Shown here in pieces: positions 54,856-63,942 of a stretch of DNA of 64,000 nucleotides. The notes below the pieces were generated by a model. The model was given only the letters and a program-made list of their open reading frames with translations. It was not told the DNA's origin and ran no database searches. The position numbers were made by a program, and so were the translations under genes. The stretch is taken from NCBI GenBank assembly GCA_037139095.1, contig JBAXHD010000010.1, positions 9,171-73,170 of the forward strand, written 5' to 3'. The stretch's first letter is position 1. Each line of letters opens with the position of its first letter. This DNA comes from WLMZ01 sp037139095 (lineage in GTDB: Bacteria; Actinomycetota; Acidimicrobiia; Acidimicrobiales; Ilumatobacteraceae).

Positions 54856-55878
54856 ATGGTTCGAGTAGGCATTATTGGCGCGAGCGGTTACACCGGAGCT
54901 GAGCTCCTGCGTATCGCTTCGCAGCATCCTGATTACGAGGTCGTCGTCGCTACTGGCGACACCCAGGCTGGAACGTTGGCGGCGTCGCTGTATCCCAGCC
55001 TCGCGGTTAGGTATCCAAACCTCGTCTTTACCGAGTTTGATCTTGCGGCGGTCGATGGGCTCAATCTCGTGTTTCTGGGCTTGCCGCACGAGGCTTCTCT
55101 GGAGCTTGCTCCGCAGTTGGTCGGACGTGTCGGCTGCGTCGTCGATCTCTCGGCCGCATATCGCCTGAAGGACGCCTCGTTGTATCCAACGTGGTACGGC
55201 TTCGAACATGACCAGCCGGCACTGCTCGCTGAGGCTGTCTACGGCCTTCCCGAGTTGTACCGCAGCGAACTCAAAGGTGCTCGATTGATTGCAACTCCGG
55301 GCTGCCATGTCACGGCGGCAAGCCTTGCTCTGCAGCCGCTAGTTCAGCGGGGAATCATCAGCCCCAAGGGTGTCATCGTCAACAACGCCACCGGCATCTC
55401 CGGTGCTGGCCGAGCGCTGAAGCACTCAAGCATGTTCTGCACAGTCGATGAGAACTATGAGGCCTACGGCTTGATCGACCATCGGCACACGCCAGAGATC
55501 GAGCAGGTGGTCGGTGCGCAGGTGCTCTTTACGCCTCACCTTGCTCCTATGAACCGTGGCATCTTCTCTACCTGTTACGCGCGTCCCGCCGATGGTGTGA
55601 AGGTCTCCACCGAGTCACTGCTCGCCACGTTGGCGCGCGCGTATGCCAACGAGCCATTTGTGGCTGTGCGGCCAACACCCCCCGCAACGAAGGCAACGCT
55701 CGGCACAAATGCGGTGCACCTGTCGGCGCGCTACGACGAGCGCACCGGCGCTGTCGTGGTGTTGTGCGCGCTCGACAACCTTGCCAAAGGCGCCAGCGGC
55801 GGTGCGGTGCAAGCGGCAAACGTAGCCCTCGGCTTGCCCGAAACTGCGGGCCTCGCAACCGTGGGGTTGTACCCATGA
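54856..55878 (+). CDS. argC: N-acetyl-gamma-glutamyl-phosphate reductase
   Basis: A 340-residue NADPH enzyme of arginine synthesis. VGIIGASGYTGAELLRI is the nucleotide fold, and the catalytic cysteine is in TPGCHVTAASLAL; HRHTPEIEQV and PHLAPMNRGIFST follow. The ATG is probably the first codon of a leaderless transcript. The stop overlaps argB (ATGA). argJ, the usual next gene in actinobacteria, is missing. Confidence 0.96.
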   Translation: MVRVGIIGASGYTGAELLRIASQHPDYEVVVATGDTQAGTLAASLYPSLAVRYPNLVFTEFDLAAVDGLNLVFLGLPHEASLELAPQLVGRVGCVVDLSAAYRLKDASLYPTWYGFEHDQPALLAEAVYGLPELYRSELKGARLIATPGCHVTAASLALQPLVQRGIISPKGVIVNNATGISGAGRALKHSSMFCTVDENYEAYGLIDHRHTPEIEQVVGAQVLFTPHLAPMNRGIFSTCYARPADGVKVSTESLLATLARAYANEPFVAVRPTPPATKATLGTNAVHLSARYDERTGAVVVLCALDNLAKGASGGAVQAANVALGLPETAGLATVGLYP

Positions 55879-56765
55879 GCGACAACATCGTGACGAACTC
55901 AACACCGGCTCTCAAGGCCGATGTGCTCCTCGAGGCGCTTCCGTACATCCGGCGATTTGTCGGGCGTACCGTCGTCGTGAAGTACGGCGGCAACGCACTG
56001 GCGGGAGCCTCCGATGGCGACGCACTTTCATTGTTCGCGCAAGACATCGTGCTGATGCACGCAGTGGGGATGAAACCAGTCGTCGTGCACGGCGGTGGCC
56101 CGCAGATCAGCGCCCTGATGACACGCCTTGGAAAAGTCACTGAGTTCCGCAACGGACTTCGAGTCACCGATGCCGAGACCGTCGATATTGCGCGCATGGT
56201 TCTGGTCGGTCAGGTGAACCCTCAGATCGTCGCCGCAATCAACGTGCATGGCCCGTTGGCTGTTGGTGTCTCGGGCGCCGATGCCGGGCTCATCGTTGCT
56301 GCGCCACGCGATGCCGATCTTGGTTTCGTCGGCGACGTCACGTCGGTGAACCCAACCATCGTGAATCGGCTACTCAACGAAGATCTCATTCCGGTCATCG
56401 CCACCATTGGCAGCGATGCATCCGGCCAGGCTTACAACATCAATGCCGACACCGTGGCGGGCGCTATCGCCGAGGCCCTTGGTGCCGAGAAGCTTGTCTA
56501 CCTCACCGACATCGAGGGTCTGCGGCGTGTCGTCAGCGATGCAGCGTCTCTTATTCGTCAGACCACTCCCGACGAACTCGACGCACTCATGGCCGACGGC
56601 ACAATTGCTGGCGGCATGATTCCCAAGGTCGAGAGTTGCGTTCGCGCCGTGCGCAACGGTGTCGGCCGAGCGCACATTCTCGATGGTCGCATCCCGCACG
56701 TATTACTTCTTGAAGTGTTCACCGATGATGGCATCGGAACGATGGTCCACGGAGGTGGCGAATGA
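55875..56765 (+). CDS. argB: acetylglutamate kinase
   Basis: A 296-residue amino acid kinase. VVVKYGGNAL holds the phosphate lysine, VVHGGGPQISALMTRLG the glycine loop, and NINADTVAGAIAEALGAEKL the ATP site. The ~20-residue helix before the first strand and overall length fit the arginine-sensitive hexameric class. The start overlapping argC is used; the longer frame is inside argC. Confidence 0.96.
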   Translation: MSDNIVTNSTPALKADVLLEALPYIRRFVGRTVVVKYGGNALAGASDGDALSLFAQDIVLMHAVGMKPVVVHGGGPQISALMTRLGKVTEFRNGLRVTDAETVDIARMVLVGQVNPQIVAAINVHGPLAVGVSGADAGLIVAAPRDADLGFVGDVTSVNPTIVNRLLNEDLIPVIATIGSDASGQAYNINADTVAGAIAEALGAEKLVYLTDIEGLRRVVSDAASLIRQTTPDELDALMADGTIAGGMIPKVESCVRAVRNGVGRAHILDGRIPHVLLLEVFTDDGIGTMVHGGGE

Positions 56766-57946
56766 GCGCGCACAGTTTCGAAGTCCAGGGGCACCACTGC
56801 CCATTCATCCCGGTGTTCGGCGCGCCGCAAGTGATGTTCGAGCGCGGTCTCGGTACCGAGTTATGGGACACCGATGGCAAGCGCTACCTCGACTTCCTCG
56901 GTGGCCTTGCAGTCACGGCTCTGGGTCACTCAAATCCAGTCATCGCTGCCGCCATTTGCGAGCAGGCTTCCACGCTGATGCATGTATCCAACCTGTTCGC
57001 CAACCCAGTGGCCACCGAGGCCGCTCAGATGGTCAACGCGCTGCTGCACGAGTGCACCGGAGCCATTGGGCAGACATTCTTCTGTAACTCTGGTGCCGAG
57101 GCCAACGAGGCCGCGCTCAAGTTGGCGCGCAAGTTCGGAGGTCGCGGTCGTCATGTTGTGGTGTCCGCCTATGGCAGCTTTCATGGCCGCACGTTGGCTG
57201 CATTGGCCGCCACCGGGCAGCCGGCCAAGCACGAACCGTTCTTCCCAATGCCCGATGGCTTCCGTCACGTGGCGTTCGGCGACATCGATGCGCTCATCGC
57301 TGCAATCGACCCAACGGTGAGCGCTGTGCTCATCGAAACGGTGCAAGGAGAAGGTGGTGTCGTTCCAGCGCCAGCGGGTTACTTGCGCGCCATTCGCGAT
57401 CTCTGCGACGAGCGCGGCATGTTGATGATGATCGACGAAGTGCAGACTGGCTTTGGTCGCACCGGTCGTTGGTTCGGCTTTCAGCATCATGATGTCGTTC
57501 CCGATGTCGTCACGATGGCCAAGGCAATGGGCAACGGCTTCCCAGTAGGCGCGATGTGGGCGCGGACCGAGGTGGCGTCGGCGTTTCAGCCTGGCGATCA
57601 TGGCAGCACCTACAGCGGTACTGCGATTGCAACGGCGGCAGTTCGCGCCGTCATCAATGAAATGCGCCGAATCGATGCTCCTTCGATGTCTGCATCAAAG
57701 GGTGCCTACCTCGCCTCGAAGTTGGCGGCCGTTCCCGGTGTCGAGAGTGTGCGTGGTCAAGGACTCTTGCTCGCCGCCGAACTCGGTGTCGGGGTCGATG
57801 CAAAAGCGGTGTACACCGAACTGCTCAAGCGTGGCGTCGTCACCAATGCTGTCACCGCAACTGCCATTCGCTTTGCTCCACCGATCACCGTCAGCCACGC
57901 CGAGATAGATGAAGTCGTCGCGGTAATGACCGAGGTACTCGCGTGA
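56762..57946 (+). CDS. argD: acetylornithine aminotransferase
   Basis: A 394-residue PLP class III aminotransferase. FCNSGAEANEAALKLARKFG and LMMIDEVQTGFGRTGRWFG are the family motifs, and the PLP lysine is in MAKAMGNGFPVGAMW. It converts N-acetylglutamate semialdehyde to N-acetylornithine. Overlaps argB (ATGA) and argF (GTGA). Confidence 0.95.
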   Translation: MSAHSFEVQGHHCPFIPVFGAPQVMFERGLGTELWDTDGKRYLDFLGGLAVTALGHSNPVIAAAICEQASTLMHVSNLFANPVATEAAQMVNALLHECTGAIGQTFFCNSGAEANEAALKLARKFGGRGRHVVVSAYGSFHGRTLAALAATGQPAKHEPFFPMPDGFRHVAFGDIDALIAAIDPTVSAVLIETVQGEGGVVPAPAGYLRAIRDLCDERGMLMMIDEVQTGFGRTGRWFGFQHHDVVPDVVTMAKAMGNGFPVGAMWARTEVASAFQPGDHGSTYSGTAIATAAVRAVINEMRRIDAPSMSASKGAYLASKLAAVPGVESVRGQGLLLAAELGVGVDAKAVYTELLKRGVVTNAVTATAIRFAPPITVSHAEIDEVVAVMTEVLA

Positions 57947-58851
57947 GTCTTCGTCATCTTCTTGAGATCCCCGATCTCACGGCAACCGAGATCGAACACG
58001 TGCTCCACCTCAGCGCGCTGCCGATTGCGTCGTTGAGCGAGCCGCTCAGAGGGCAAGGCGTGGCGCTCATCTTCGAGAAGCCCTCGAATCGCACGCGGCA
58101 CAGCATGGAGATGGCAGTGGTGCAACTTGGTGGGCACCCGGTGTACACCCGTGGCGAAGAGGTCGGGTTCGATACTCGCGAGAGCGTCGAAGACATCACG
58201 CGCATCATGCAGGGCTACCACGGGGTGTTGGCGGCGCGCGTGTTCCATCACGATGTGGTTCAGCGCATGTCGGCGGTCAGCGTCGTCCCAATCGTCAATA
58301 TGCTCAGCGATCACAGTCATCCGCTTCAGGCGCTTGCCGACGTACTCACGATGAGCCAGGAGTGGGGATCGCTTGCTGGTCGCACTGTTGCCTACGTTGG
58401 CGATTTCAACAACGTCGCTCGGTCGCTCTCCGAAGCGTGCGTGATGCTCGGCGCCCATGTGCGGCTCGGATGCCCCGCAGGTTTCGATGTCCCGCAGACC
58501 GAGCTCACCCGCATCTCGGGTCTAGGCGCCGGAACCATCACCCAATTCGTAGACCCATCTGTCGCCGTGCGTGGGGCCCATGCGGTGCATACCGACACAT
58601 GGATCTCCATGGGTCAAGAATCGCAGAAGGCCGAGCGCCGAGAAATCTTCTCGGATTACCAGGTGACTGACACATTGATGGCTGACGCCGCAGTTGGCGC
58701 GATATTTATGCATTGCCTGCCCGCGTATAGGGGCAACGAGGTCGCTGCGAGCGTCATCGATGGTCCATCGTCGAGAGTGATTCAGCAGGGTCACAATCGA
58801 ATGCATTCCGCGCGAGGTCTCCTCGCATTTCTGTTGGGAGCACGTCCATGA
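57943..58851 (+). CDS. argF: ornithine carbamoyltransferase
   Basis: A 302-residue transcarbamylase, GTG start. The phosphate loop reads FEKPSNRTRHSMEMA (SNRTR instead of the common STRTR), HSHPLQALADVLT replaces the usual HPCQ, and the ornithine loop is MHCLPAYRGNEV (PAYRG instead of PAHRG). The catalytic cysteine of HCLP is present. Position and overall pattern make OTCase the best call; the substitutions may be lineage-specific. Confidence 0.9.
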   Translation: MSLRHLLEIPDLTATEIEHVLHLSALPIASLSEPLRGQGVALIFEKPSNRTRHSMEMAVVQLGGHPVYTRGEEVGFDTRESVEDITRIMQGYHGVLAARVFHHDVVQRMSAVSVVPIVNMLSDHSHPLQALADVLTMSQEWGSLAGRTVAYVGDFNNVARSLSEACVMLGAHVRLGCPAGFDVPQTELTRISGLGAGTITQFVDPSVAVRGAHAVHTDTWISMGQESQKAERREIFSDYQVTDTLMADAAVGAIFMHCLPAYRGNEVAASVIDGPSSRVIQQGHNRMHSARGLLAFLLGARP

Positions 58852-59327
58852 CCACAAAAGTGCAACGCCAAGATTGCGTGCAGCGGCTGATCGGAAAGTA
58901 TCTGGTCACGAGCCAACCGCAGCTACTTGATCTGTTGGCTGCCGAGGGAATCACTGCAACTCAAGCAACCGTTTCCAGAGATCTCGAAGACATCGGCGCG
59001 GTCAAAGTGCGAGTGCAGGGTGGCGACACCGTGTACGCAATCCCCGAATACGAGCACGCTCGCATTGCACCCGAAGACCAGCTGCGTCGCGTGATGGGCG
59101 AGTGGGTCGCCGAGGTGCGCCACGCCTACCACAACGTGGTGATCCGCACTCCGCCGGGGTGCGCGCACGTGGTGGCGTCGGCCCTCGACAGGTCAGGTAT
59201 CAAGGGGGTGCTTGGCACCGTTGCGGGCGACGACACATTGCTGGTGATCGCCGACGAAACAACCACCGGCGCAAAGCTCGCCGCAAAGTTGCGTGACCTC
59301 GCTGGCGTCGACGCGGTGCGCCCATGA
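58848..59327 (+). CDS. argR: arginine repressor
   Basis: A 159-residue hexameric regulator. The winged helix includes ITATQATVSRDLEDIGAVKV, and the C-terminal arginine-binding domain PPGCAHVVASALDRSG and GTVAGDDTLLVIAD. It should bind the box pairs before argC and carA when arginine is high. Lies fifth in the arg operon, hence autoregulated through argC's promoter. Overlaps both neighbours by ATGA. Confidence 0.97.
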   Translation: MTTKVQRQDCVQRLIGKYLVTSQPQLLDLLAAEGITATQATVSRDLEDIGAVKVRVQGGDTVYAIPEYEHARIAPEDQLRRVMGEWVAEVRHAYHNVVIRTPPGCAHVVASALDRSGIKGVLGTVAGDDTLLVIADETTTGAKLAAKLRDLAGVDAVRP

Positions 59328-60739
59328 GCCACCTTGAATCTGAAGCGCACGGGAAGACTCTGTGGCACGGCCGTTTTGAAGGTGGGCCCGCCGCTGAGTT
59401 GATGGCGTTCACCGAGAGCCTCTCGTTCGATCGGCGTCTGTGGCCTGACGACATCGCTGGATCGCGTGCTCACGTGACCGGCCTCGCGCATGCCGGGCTC
59501 ATCACCGAAGTCGAACGCGACGCAGTGCTCACCGCTCTCGATCGGGTTGCTCACGAAATGAACGCTGGCGAATTCGCGTTCGTCGAAAGCGACGAAGACA
59601 TTCACACTGCGGTCGAACGTCGGGTCACCGAGCTCGCCGGCCCAGCTGGCGCAAAGCTGCACACCGGGCGCAGTCGCAACGATCAGTCGGCCACCGATGT
59701 TCGGCTCTGGGCGAAACGTGAACTCATTGTCATCGCCGAACGCATCGTTGCTTTGCAACAGGTCTTGCTCGACCGCGCCGTCGAGGTTAAAGGTGTGTAT
59801 CTGCCTGGCTACACGCACTTGCAGCGAGCGCAGCCGGTGCTCCTTGCCCACCATCTCTTGGCGCACGGCTGGGCGCTGTCTCGCGACCTCCAGCGCATCA
59901 AGGGCACCCTCGAGCGCGTCGACGTGTCGCCGCTCGGCGCCGGCGCGCTGGCGGGCTCCTCGTTGCCAATCGATCCGCAGTACACGGCCACCCAACTCGG
60001 GTTTGCAGCGGTGTTCGACAACTCACTCGATGCCGTTGGGTCGCGTGACCACATCGCCGAGGTGTTGTTCGATCTCACCTTGGTTGCCATCAACCTGTCG
60101 CGCATGGGCGAAGAGTGGGTGCTTTGGACCAGCGAAGAGTTCGGCTTCGCCAAACTCGACGACGGCTATGCCACCGGCTCGTCAATGCTTCCGCAAAAGA
60201 AGAACCCCGATATCGCTGAGCTCGCGCGTGGTAAGGCTGGTCGAATCATCGGCAACCTCACCGGATTCCTCGCCACAATGAAGGGCCTTCCGCTCAGCTA
60301 CAACCGCGACTACCAAGAAGACAAAGAGCCGATGTTCGACGCGATGGACCAGGTGCGCCTCGCGCTGGGTGCCATCGCCGGCATGATCGCCACCGCAACG
60401 TTTGTCCCCGAGCGCATGCAGGAGGCTGCCGATAGCGAAACCGGTTCCTCTACAGACCTTGCCGAGTGGTTGGTCGTGCAGGGCGTTCCGTTCCGTGAGG
60501 CCCACGCCATCGTCGGAGCACTGGTACGCGAGGCGCTGGCTGGCACCGTCAGTTTGCGCGAATTGGTCGCCAACCATCCACGCCTCGGCGCCGAACCAGC
60601 AGCGCTCGTAGGCCCCGGCGTGTCGGTCACACGGCGCACGTCGCCCGGTGGCGCTGGGCCCGCACCGGTTGCAATTCAGCTTCAGCACTTCACTGAAACC
60701 GTGGCGTCGTGGCAAGCCTGGCTGGGCGAGCAACGTTGA
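59324..60739 (+). CDS. argH: argininosuccinate lyase
   Basis: A 471-residue fumarase/aspartase-fold enzyme giving arginine and fumarate. HTGRSRNDQSATDVRLWAKR, the TH-LQ-AQP block, and the signature GSSMLPQKKNPDIAELARG with its catalytic serine are intact. argG, which usually precedes argH, is absent between argR and argH. It ends the operon. Confidence 0.97.
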   Translation: MSHLESEAHGKTLWHGRFEGGPAAELMAFTESLSFDRRLWPDDIAGSRAHVTGLAHAGLITEVERDAVLTALDRVAHEMNAGEFAFVESDEDIHTAVERRVTELAGPAGAKLHTGRSRNDQSATDVRLWAKRELIVIAERIVALQQVLLDRAVEVKGVYLPGYTHLQRAQPVLLAHHLLAHGWALSRDLQRIKGTLERVDVSPLGAGALAGSSLPIDPQYTATQLGFAAVFDNSLDAVGSRDHIAEVLFDLTLVAINLSRMGEEWVLWTSEEFGFAKLDDGYATGSSMLPQKKNPDIAELARGKAGRIIGNLTGFLATMKGLPLSYNRDYQEDKEPMFDAMDQVRLALGAIAGMIATATFVPERMQEAADSETGSSTDLAEWLVVQGVPFREAHAIVGALVREALAGTVSLRELVANHPRLGAEPAALVGPGVSVTRRTSPGGAGPAPVAIQLQHFTETVASWQAWLGEQR

Positions 60740-60780
60740 TCGTCCGGCTCAGCCTCCGTGCCGCCGCCTAAGGTTGCCCG

Positions 60781-61185
60781 ATGTCGTTCGTGCACCACAT
60801 CCGTGTTCGCTATGGCGAATGCGACATGCAGAAGGTTGTCTTCAACGCTCACTACATGGCCTACTGCGACGATGCGGTCGACACGTGGTTTCGCTCCGAA
60901 CTCAGCCCCGACGGCGCCGGTTTCGAATCGCTCGGCTTCGACTTCATGCTCAAGTCGGCCACCATCACGTGGCATGCACCGCTTCGCTTCGGAGAGACCG
61001 CTGATCTGCGCTGCGAAGTTGCCCGTTTCGGTAATGCCAGCTTCGACGTAGGCATCGTTGGTTCCGCCAACGGCGAGCCTCGGTTCGACGCAACCATTAC
61101 CTACGTCAGCGTCGCTCCGGGCACGACAACACCCACTCGTGTGCCGACGCTGATTCGTGAACGCCTCGGTGGGGTACCTCAGTAG
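60781..61185 (+). CDS. acyl-CoA thioesterase, 4HBT hotdog family
   Basis: A 134-residue hotdog-fold protein. VRYGECDMQKVVFNAHYMAY carries the conserved D-x-x-x-V-x-(H/N)-x-x-Y pattern of 4-hydroxybenzoyl-CoA-type thioesterases, with the aspartate in GECDMQ. It should hydrolyse a small acyl-CoA. It begins 41 bp after argH and may be co-transcribed. Its 3' end overlaps the convergent DUF2332 gene by 7 bp. Confidence 0.87.
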   Translation: MSFVHHIRVRYGECDMQKVVFNAHYMAYCDDAVDTWFRSELSPDGAGFESLGFDFMLKSATITWHAPLRFGETADLRCEVARFGNASFDVGIVGSANGEPRFDATITYVSVAPGTTTPTRVPTLIRERLGGVPQ

Positions 61186-62240
61186 GGCTGCAGCCACTCG
61201 ATGTCGACGCCGTGATAGCCCACCTCAGCCAAAACTTCTTCGTGGCCGCCAGGCCATGTGGTGAGCCGCACGTTTGCTCGTTGCGGCGTGTGCGGCTCCA
61301 TGCGTAGCCACAGCAGCGGGCTGTCGGGCGATGCGAGTTCGCCGGCGCTCTCCAGCGCAGTACGCACCATGGTGCGTGTCGGCTGGGGTAGGTATTGCCA
61401 CACAATCGAATGAAACACCACCGTCGCTACGCCGTCAGTGGGTCCACCGGCAAGTTCTTTGCTCAACCAATCGCCCGCATCGGCTTGTGCGAGGGGTATC
61501 GGGGTTCGGGTGGCAATGTCGAGAGCGCAGCGCAGGCGCTCAACGCGCGCTGATTGGTCCGGCCACACGAACGACAGCATGGTGAGCTGGCCCTCGACGC
61601 TGGTTGCGTCGATGGGGGAGATGTCGCTGCCGCGCCTACGTGCCACTTGTATGTTGCCCGCAAGGTCAGGCGCCGGCGAGCGCCACCAAGTGCGATCAAA
61701 GCGAACGACACTCGTCGGATTGCCCAGCGAAGACGAGCCGGCGTCATAGAAATACTCGTCCCAGCGAGACAGCAACCCTGCTGAGCTGCCGATCTCCAAC
61801 AGGTCAAGCGGGCATTTGTGGCGGCGCGCGATCAACGAAAACGCTGATGCAAGTACTGCTGCGCGTCCCACTTCGTTGGTCTGCACGTTGCGCTGGAGCC
61901 CAGCGATGAAATCGCTGCGATGAGTATGTGCCAACTGTAGGAAGTCAGCAGATATGTCCTCGCCACTCCATGTTCCACCGCAGGATCCGTACCATCGGGC
62001 GAGATCGGGCGCCTGTCCACCAAGCGCCAAACGGTGCGCCGTAGCCAAATAACGCAGCGGAATCGCATCGTGCACGGGCGTGGCGCTGACGCCGTCTAGC
62101 AGCTCTGCCGTCACGCCACCACGGCGATAGTCGTCGATCAATCCAGCAAGTAACGATCCGTAAAGTGCCGAACCAACATTGGCGCACGAGAGCGCCTGAG
62201 CCTCAAGTGACTCAAGCACAGTGAAGAATTTGGCCTTCAC
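61179..62240 (-). CDS. DUF2332 family protein
   Basis: About 353 residues from the GTG chosen at 62240 (VKAKFFTVLESLEAQ...); the open frame extends upstream to 62408 across the tyrS start, which is unlikely. LDLLEIGSSAGLLSRWDEYFY looks like a SAM-methyltransferase-type glycine loop, and FHSIVWQYLPQPTR and LWLRMEPH are further conserved pieces of DUF2332. The function is unknown; a methyltransferase relation is inferred from the loop. Confidence 0.75.
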   Translation of the reverse strand: MKAKFFTVLESLEAQALSCANVGSALYGSLLAGLIDDYRRGGVTAELLDGVSATPVHDAIPLRYLATAHRLALGGQAPDLARWYGSCGGTWSGEDISADFLQLAHTHRSDFIAGLQRNVQTNEVGRAAVLASAFSLIARRHKCPLDLLEIGSSAGLLSRWDEYFYDAGSSSLGNPTSVVRFDRTWWRSPAPDLAGNIQVARRRGSDISPIDATSVEGQLTMLSFVWPDQSARVERLRCALDIATRTPIPLAQADAGDWLSKELAGGPTDGVATVVFHSIVWQYLPQPTRTMVRTALESAGELASPDSPLLWLRMEPHTPQRANVRLTTWPGGHEEVLAEVGYHGVDIEWLQPY

Positions 62241-62358
62241 CTGGCGAGTCCGTTGTCCGTCACAGCACTGATCTTGAGGCGCTTCGCACAAGACGTCAAC
62301 CTTGACCCGAAATACATTGGTGCGATGGCTGCGTTCGGGTGGCAACATAGACCCTGAT

Positions 62359-63621
62359 ATGGACCTCCTCGCCGACCTCGACGCCCGTGGGCTCATCCAC
62401 GACTCCACCGATCGCGCTGCGCTTGGCGCGCGCTTACAAGCTGGGCCACTGAGCGTCTACGTGGGCTTCGACCCTACGGCTGATTCGTTGCACGTGGGTC
62501 ACCTTGTCGGCCAGCTCTACCTGCGCAGGTTTCAGCAGGCTGGCAACAAGCCCTTCCCGCTCGCTGGCGGCGCCACCGGCATGGTCGGCGATCCATCCGG
62601 GCGAAGTGAAGAGCGAAATCTGCTCGACATCGACACGTTGCGCTACAACGTGTCCCGTATCGAGGCCCAACTCCAGCGTTTGCTCGACTTCAGCCCTGGC
62701 AAATATCAGGCCAAGCTCGTCAACAACGCCGATTGGACCGAACCGCTTACTCTGCTCGACTTCCTCCGCGATGTCGGCAAGCACGTCACCATCAATCAGA
62801 TGCTGGCTAAGGACTCCGTTCGCAGCCGCCTCGAGACCGACAATGGCCTTTCGTTCACTGAATTTACGTACTCCCTACTGCAGGCGAACGATTTTCGGCA
62901 CCTCTACGAGCACGAGGGAGTCGAGTTGCAGGCCGGCGGCTCCGACCAATGGGGAAACATTGTTGCTGGTGTCGACCTGATTCGCCGACATCTCGGTAAA
63001 TCGGCTCACGCCATGACACATCCGCTGGTCACAAAGAGCGACGGCACCAAGTTCGGAAAGTCTGTCGGCGGCGCCGTCTGGCTCGACGCCGACAAGACAT
63101 CGCCGTACCAGTTCCGCCAGTTCTGGATTCAGGTCGACGATGTCATGGTCGCGCGGTACCTCCACATGTTCTCCCTTCAGCCCTTAGACAGCACTGCGCA
63201 GGTGCTCGTCGAGCACCAAGCCGCACCGGAGCGCCGACTTGCTCAACGTGCGCTTGCCGACGAACTCACCACCCTCGTGCATGGCGTCGATGCCCTTGAC
63301 GCTGCCCGCTCAGCCACCGATGTGCTCTTTGGGGGAGACCCATCCTCTGCGTCCGAGGCAACACTCGCTGCGGTTGCGCGCGAAGTCCCGTCATCTGTTG
63401 TTTCCCGTGCCGCCCTCGACGATCTGGTTGGTGTTCTTGTTGCAGCCGGCCTCGCCAGCTCCAACGGTGATGCGCGCCGCACCTTGCAACAAAAGGGCTT
63501 CCGCGCGAATGGGGTTCAGTTGGCCGAAGACTCCCAGCTCACGGGCATGAATCTGTTGCACGGCAAGTACCTACTGCTTCGCAAAGGCAAGACGAACCAC
63601 CATTTGCTGGAAATTTCTTGA
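62359..63621 (+). CDS. tyrS: tyrosyl-tRNA synthetase
   Basis: A 420-residue class I synthetase. The HIGH motif is LHVGHLV, KMSKS is KFGKS (in KSDGTKFGKSVGG), and the tyrosine site shows GGSDQWGNI. The C-terminal S4-like RNA-binding domain begins near 350. The ATG at 62359 starts MDLLADLDARGLIHDST; earlier in-frame codons are not family-like. It is followed by the rRNA promoter region. Confidence 0.96.
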   Translation: MDLLADLDARGLIHDSTDRAALGARLQAGPLSVYVGFDPTADSLHVGHLVGQLYLRRFQQAGNKPFPLAGGATGMVGDPSGRSEERNLLDIDTLRYNVSRIEAQLQRLLDFSPGKYQAKLVNNADWTEPLTLLDFLRDVGKHVTINQMLAKDSVRSRLETDNGLSFTEFTYSLLQANDFRHLYEHEGVELQAGGSDQWGNIVAGVDLIRRHLGKSAHAMTHPLVTKSDGTKFGKSVGGAVWLDADKTSPYQFRQFWIQVDDVMVARYLHMFSLQPLDSTAQVLVEHQAAPERRLAQRALADELTTLVHGVDALDAARSATDVLFGGDPSSASEATLAAVAREVPSSVVSRAALDDLVGVLVAAGLASSNGDARRTLQQKGFRANGVQLAEDSQLTGMNLLHGKYLLLRKGKTNHHLLEIS

Positions 63622-63629
63622 CGAAGAGG

Positions 63630-63658
63630 TTGTCGTAACTAGCCCCCCGGGATAAAGT
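63630..63658 (+). promoter_or_regulatory. candidate rRNA operon promoter P1
   Basis: TTGTCG (63630-63635) and TAAAGT (63653-63658) have a 17-bp spacer, immediately after tyrS and about 285 bp before 16S. A second candidate, TTGAAA (63741-63746) with GATAGT (63766-63771), has a long 19-bp spacer and is weaker. Confidence 0.55.
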
Positions 63659-63942
63659 TTCATCCCGCTTCGGAAGGCCGAAAAGCCCCGAACGTGACAC
63701 CAACTCCCGCAAGGGTGTGTGTCGCTAGAGCTACGGCTCCTTGAAAACGGAAGAGAAGACTGAACGATAGTGCGGGCAGCACATCGCACTTTTGCGATGG
63801 AGCTGCTTGTCAATTCCGGCCAGACCAACGTCTGGCCAAACTAATAATTAAGAAGAGCAGGACATGATGCTGGCACCAGGCTATTCCCCTGGATGCATCA
63901 TGGCTCTCAAAACGAACGAAGCTCGAGCAATCGAGCAAGTTC
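63659..63942 (+). other. 16S rRNA leader with hairpins
   Basis: No gene is seen. Hairpins include CATCGCA/TGCGATG (63782-63799), the perfect GGCCAGAC/GTCTGGCC (63818-63837), and a composite stem CATGATGC/GCATCATG (63863-63902) that encloses CCAGG/CCTGG. They probably belong to the transcribed leader of the rRNA precursor. GGCTCTCAAAAC (63902-63913) loosely resembles a boxA site for the NusB encoded in this window. Confidence 0.5.
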
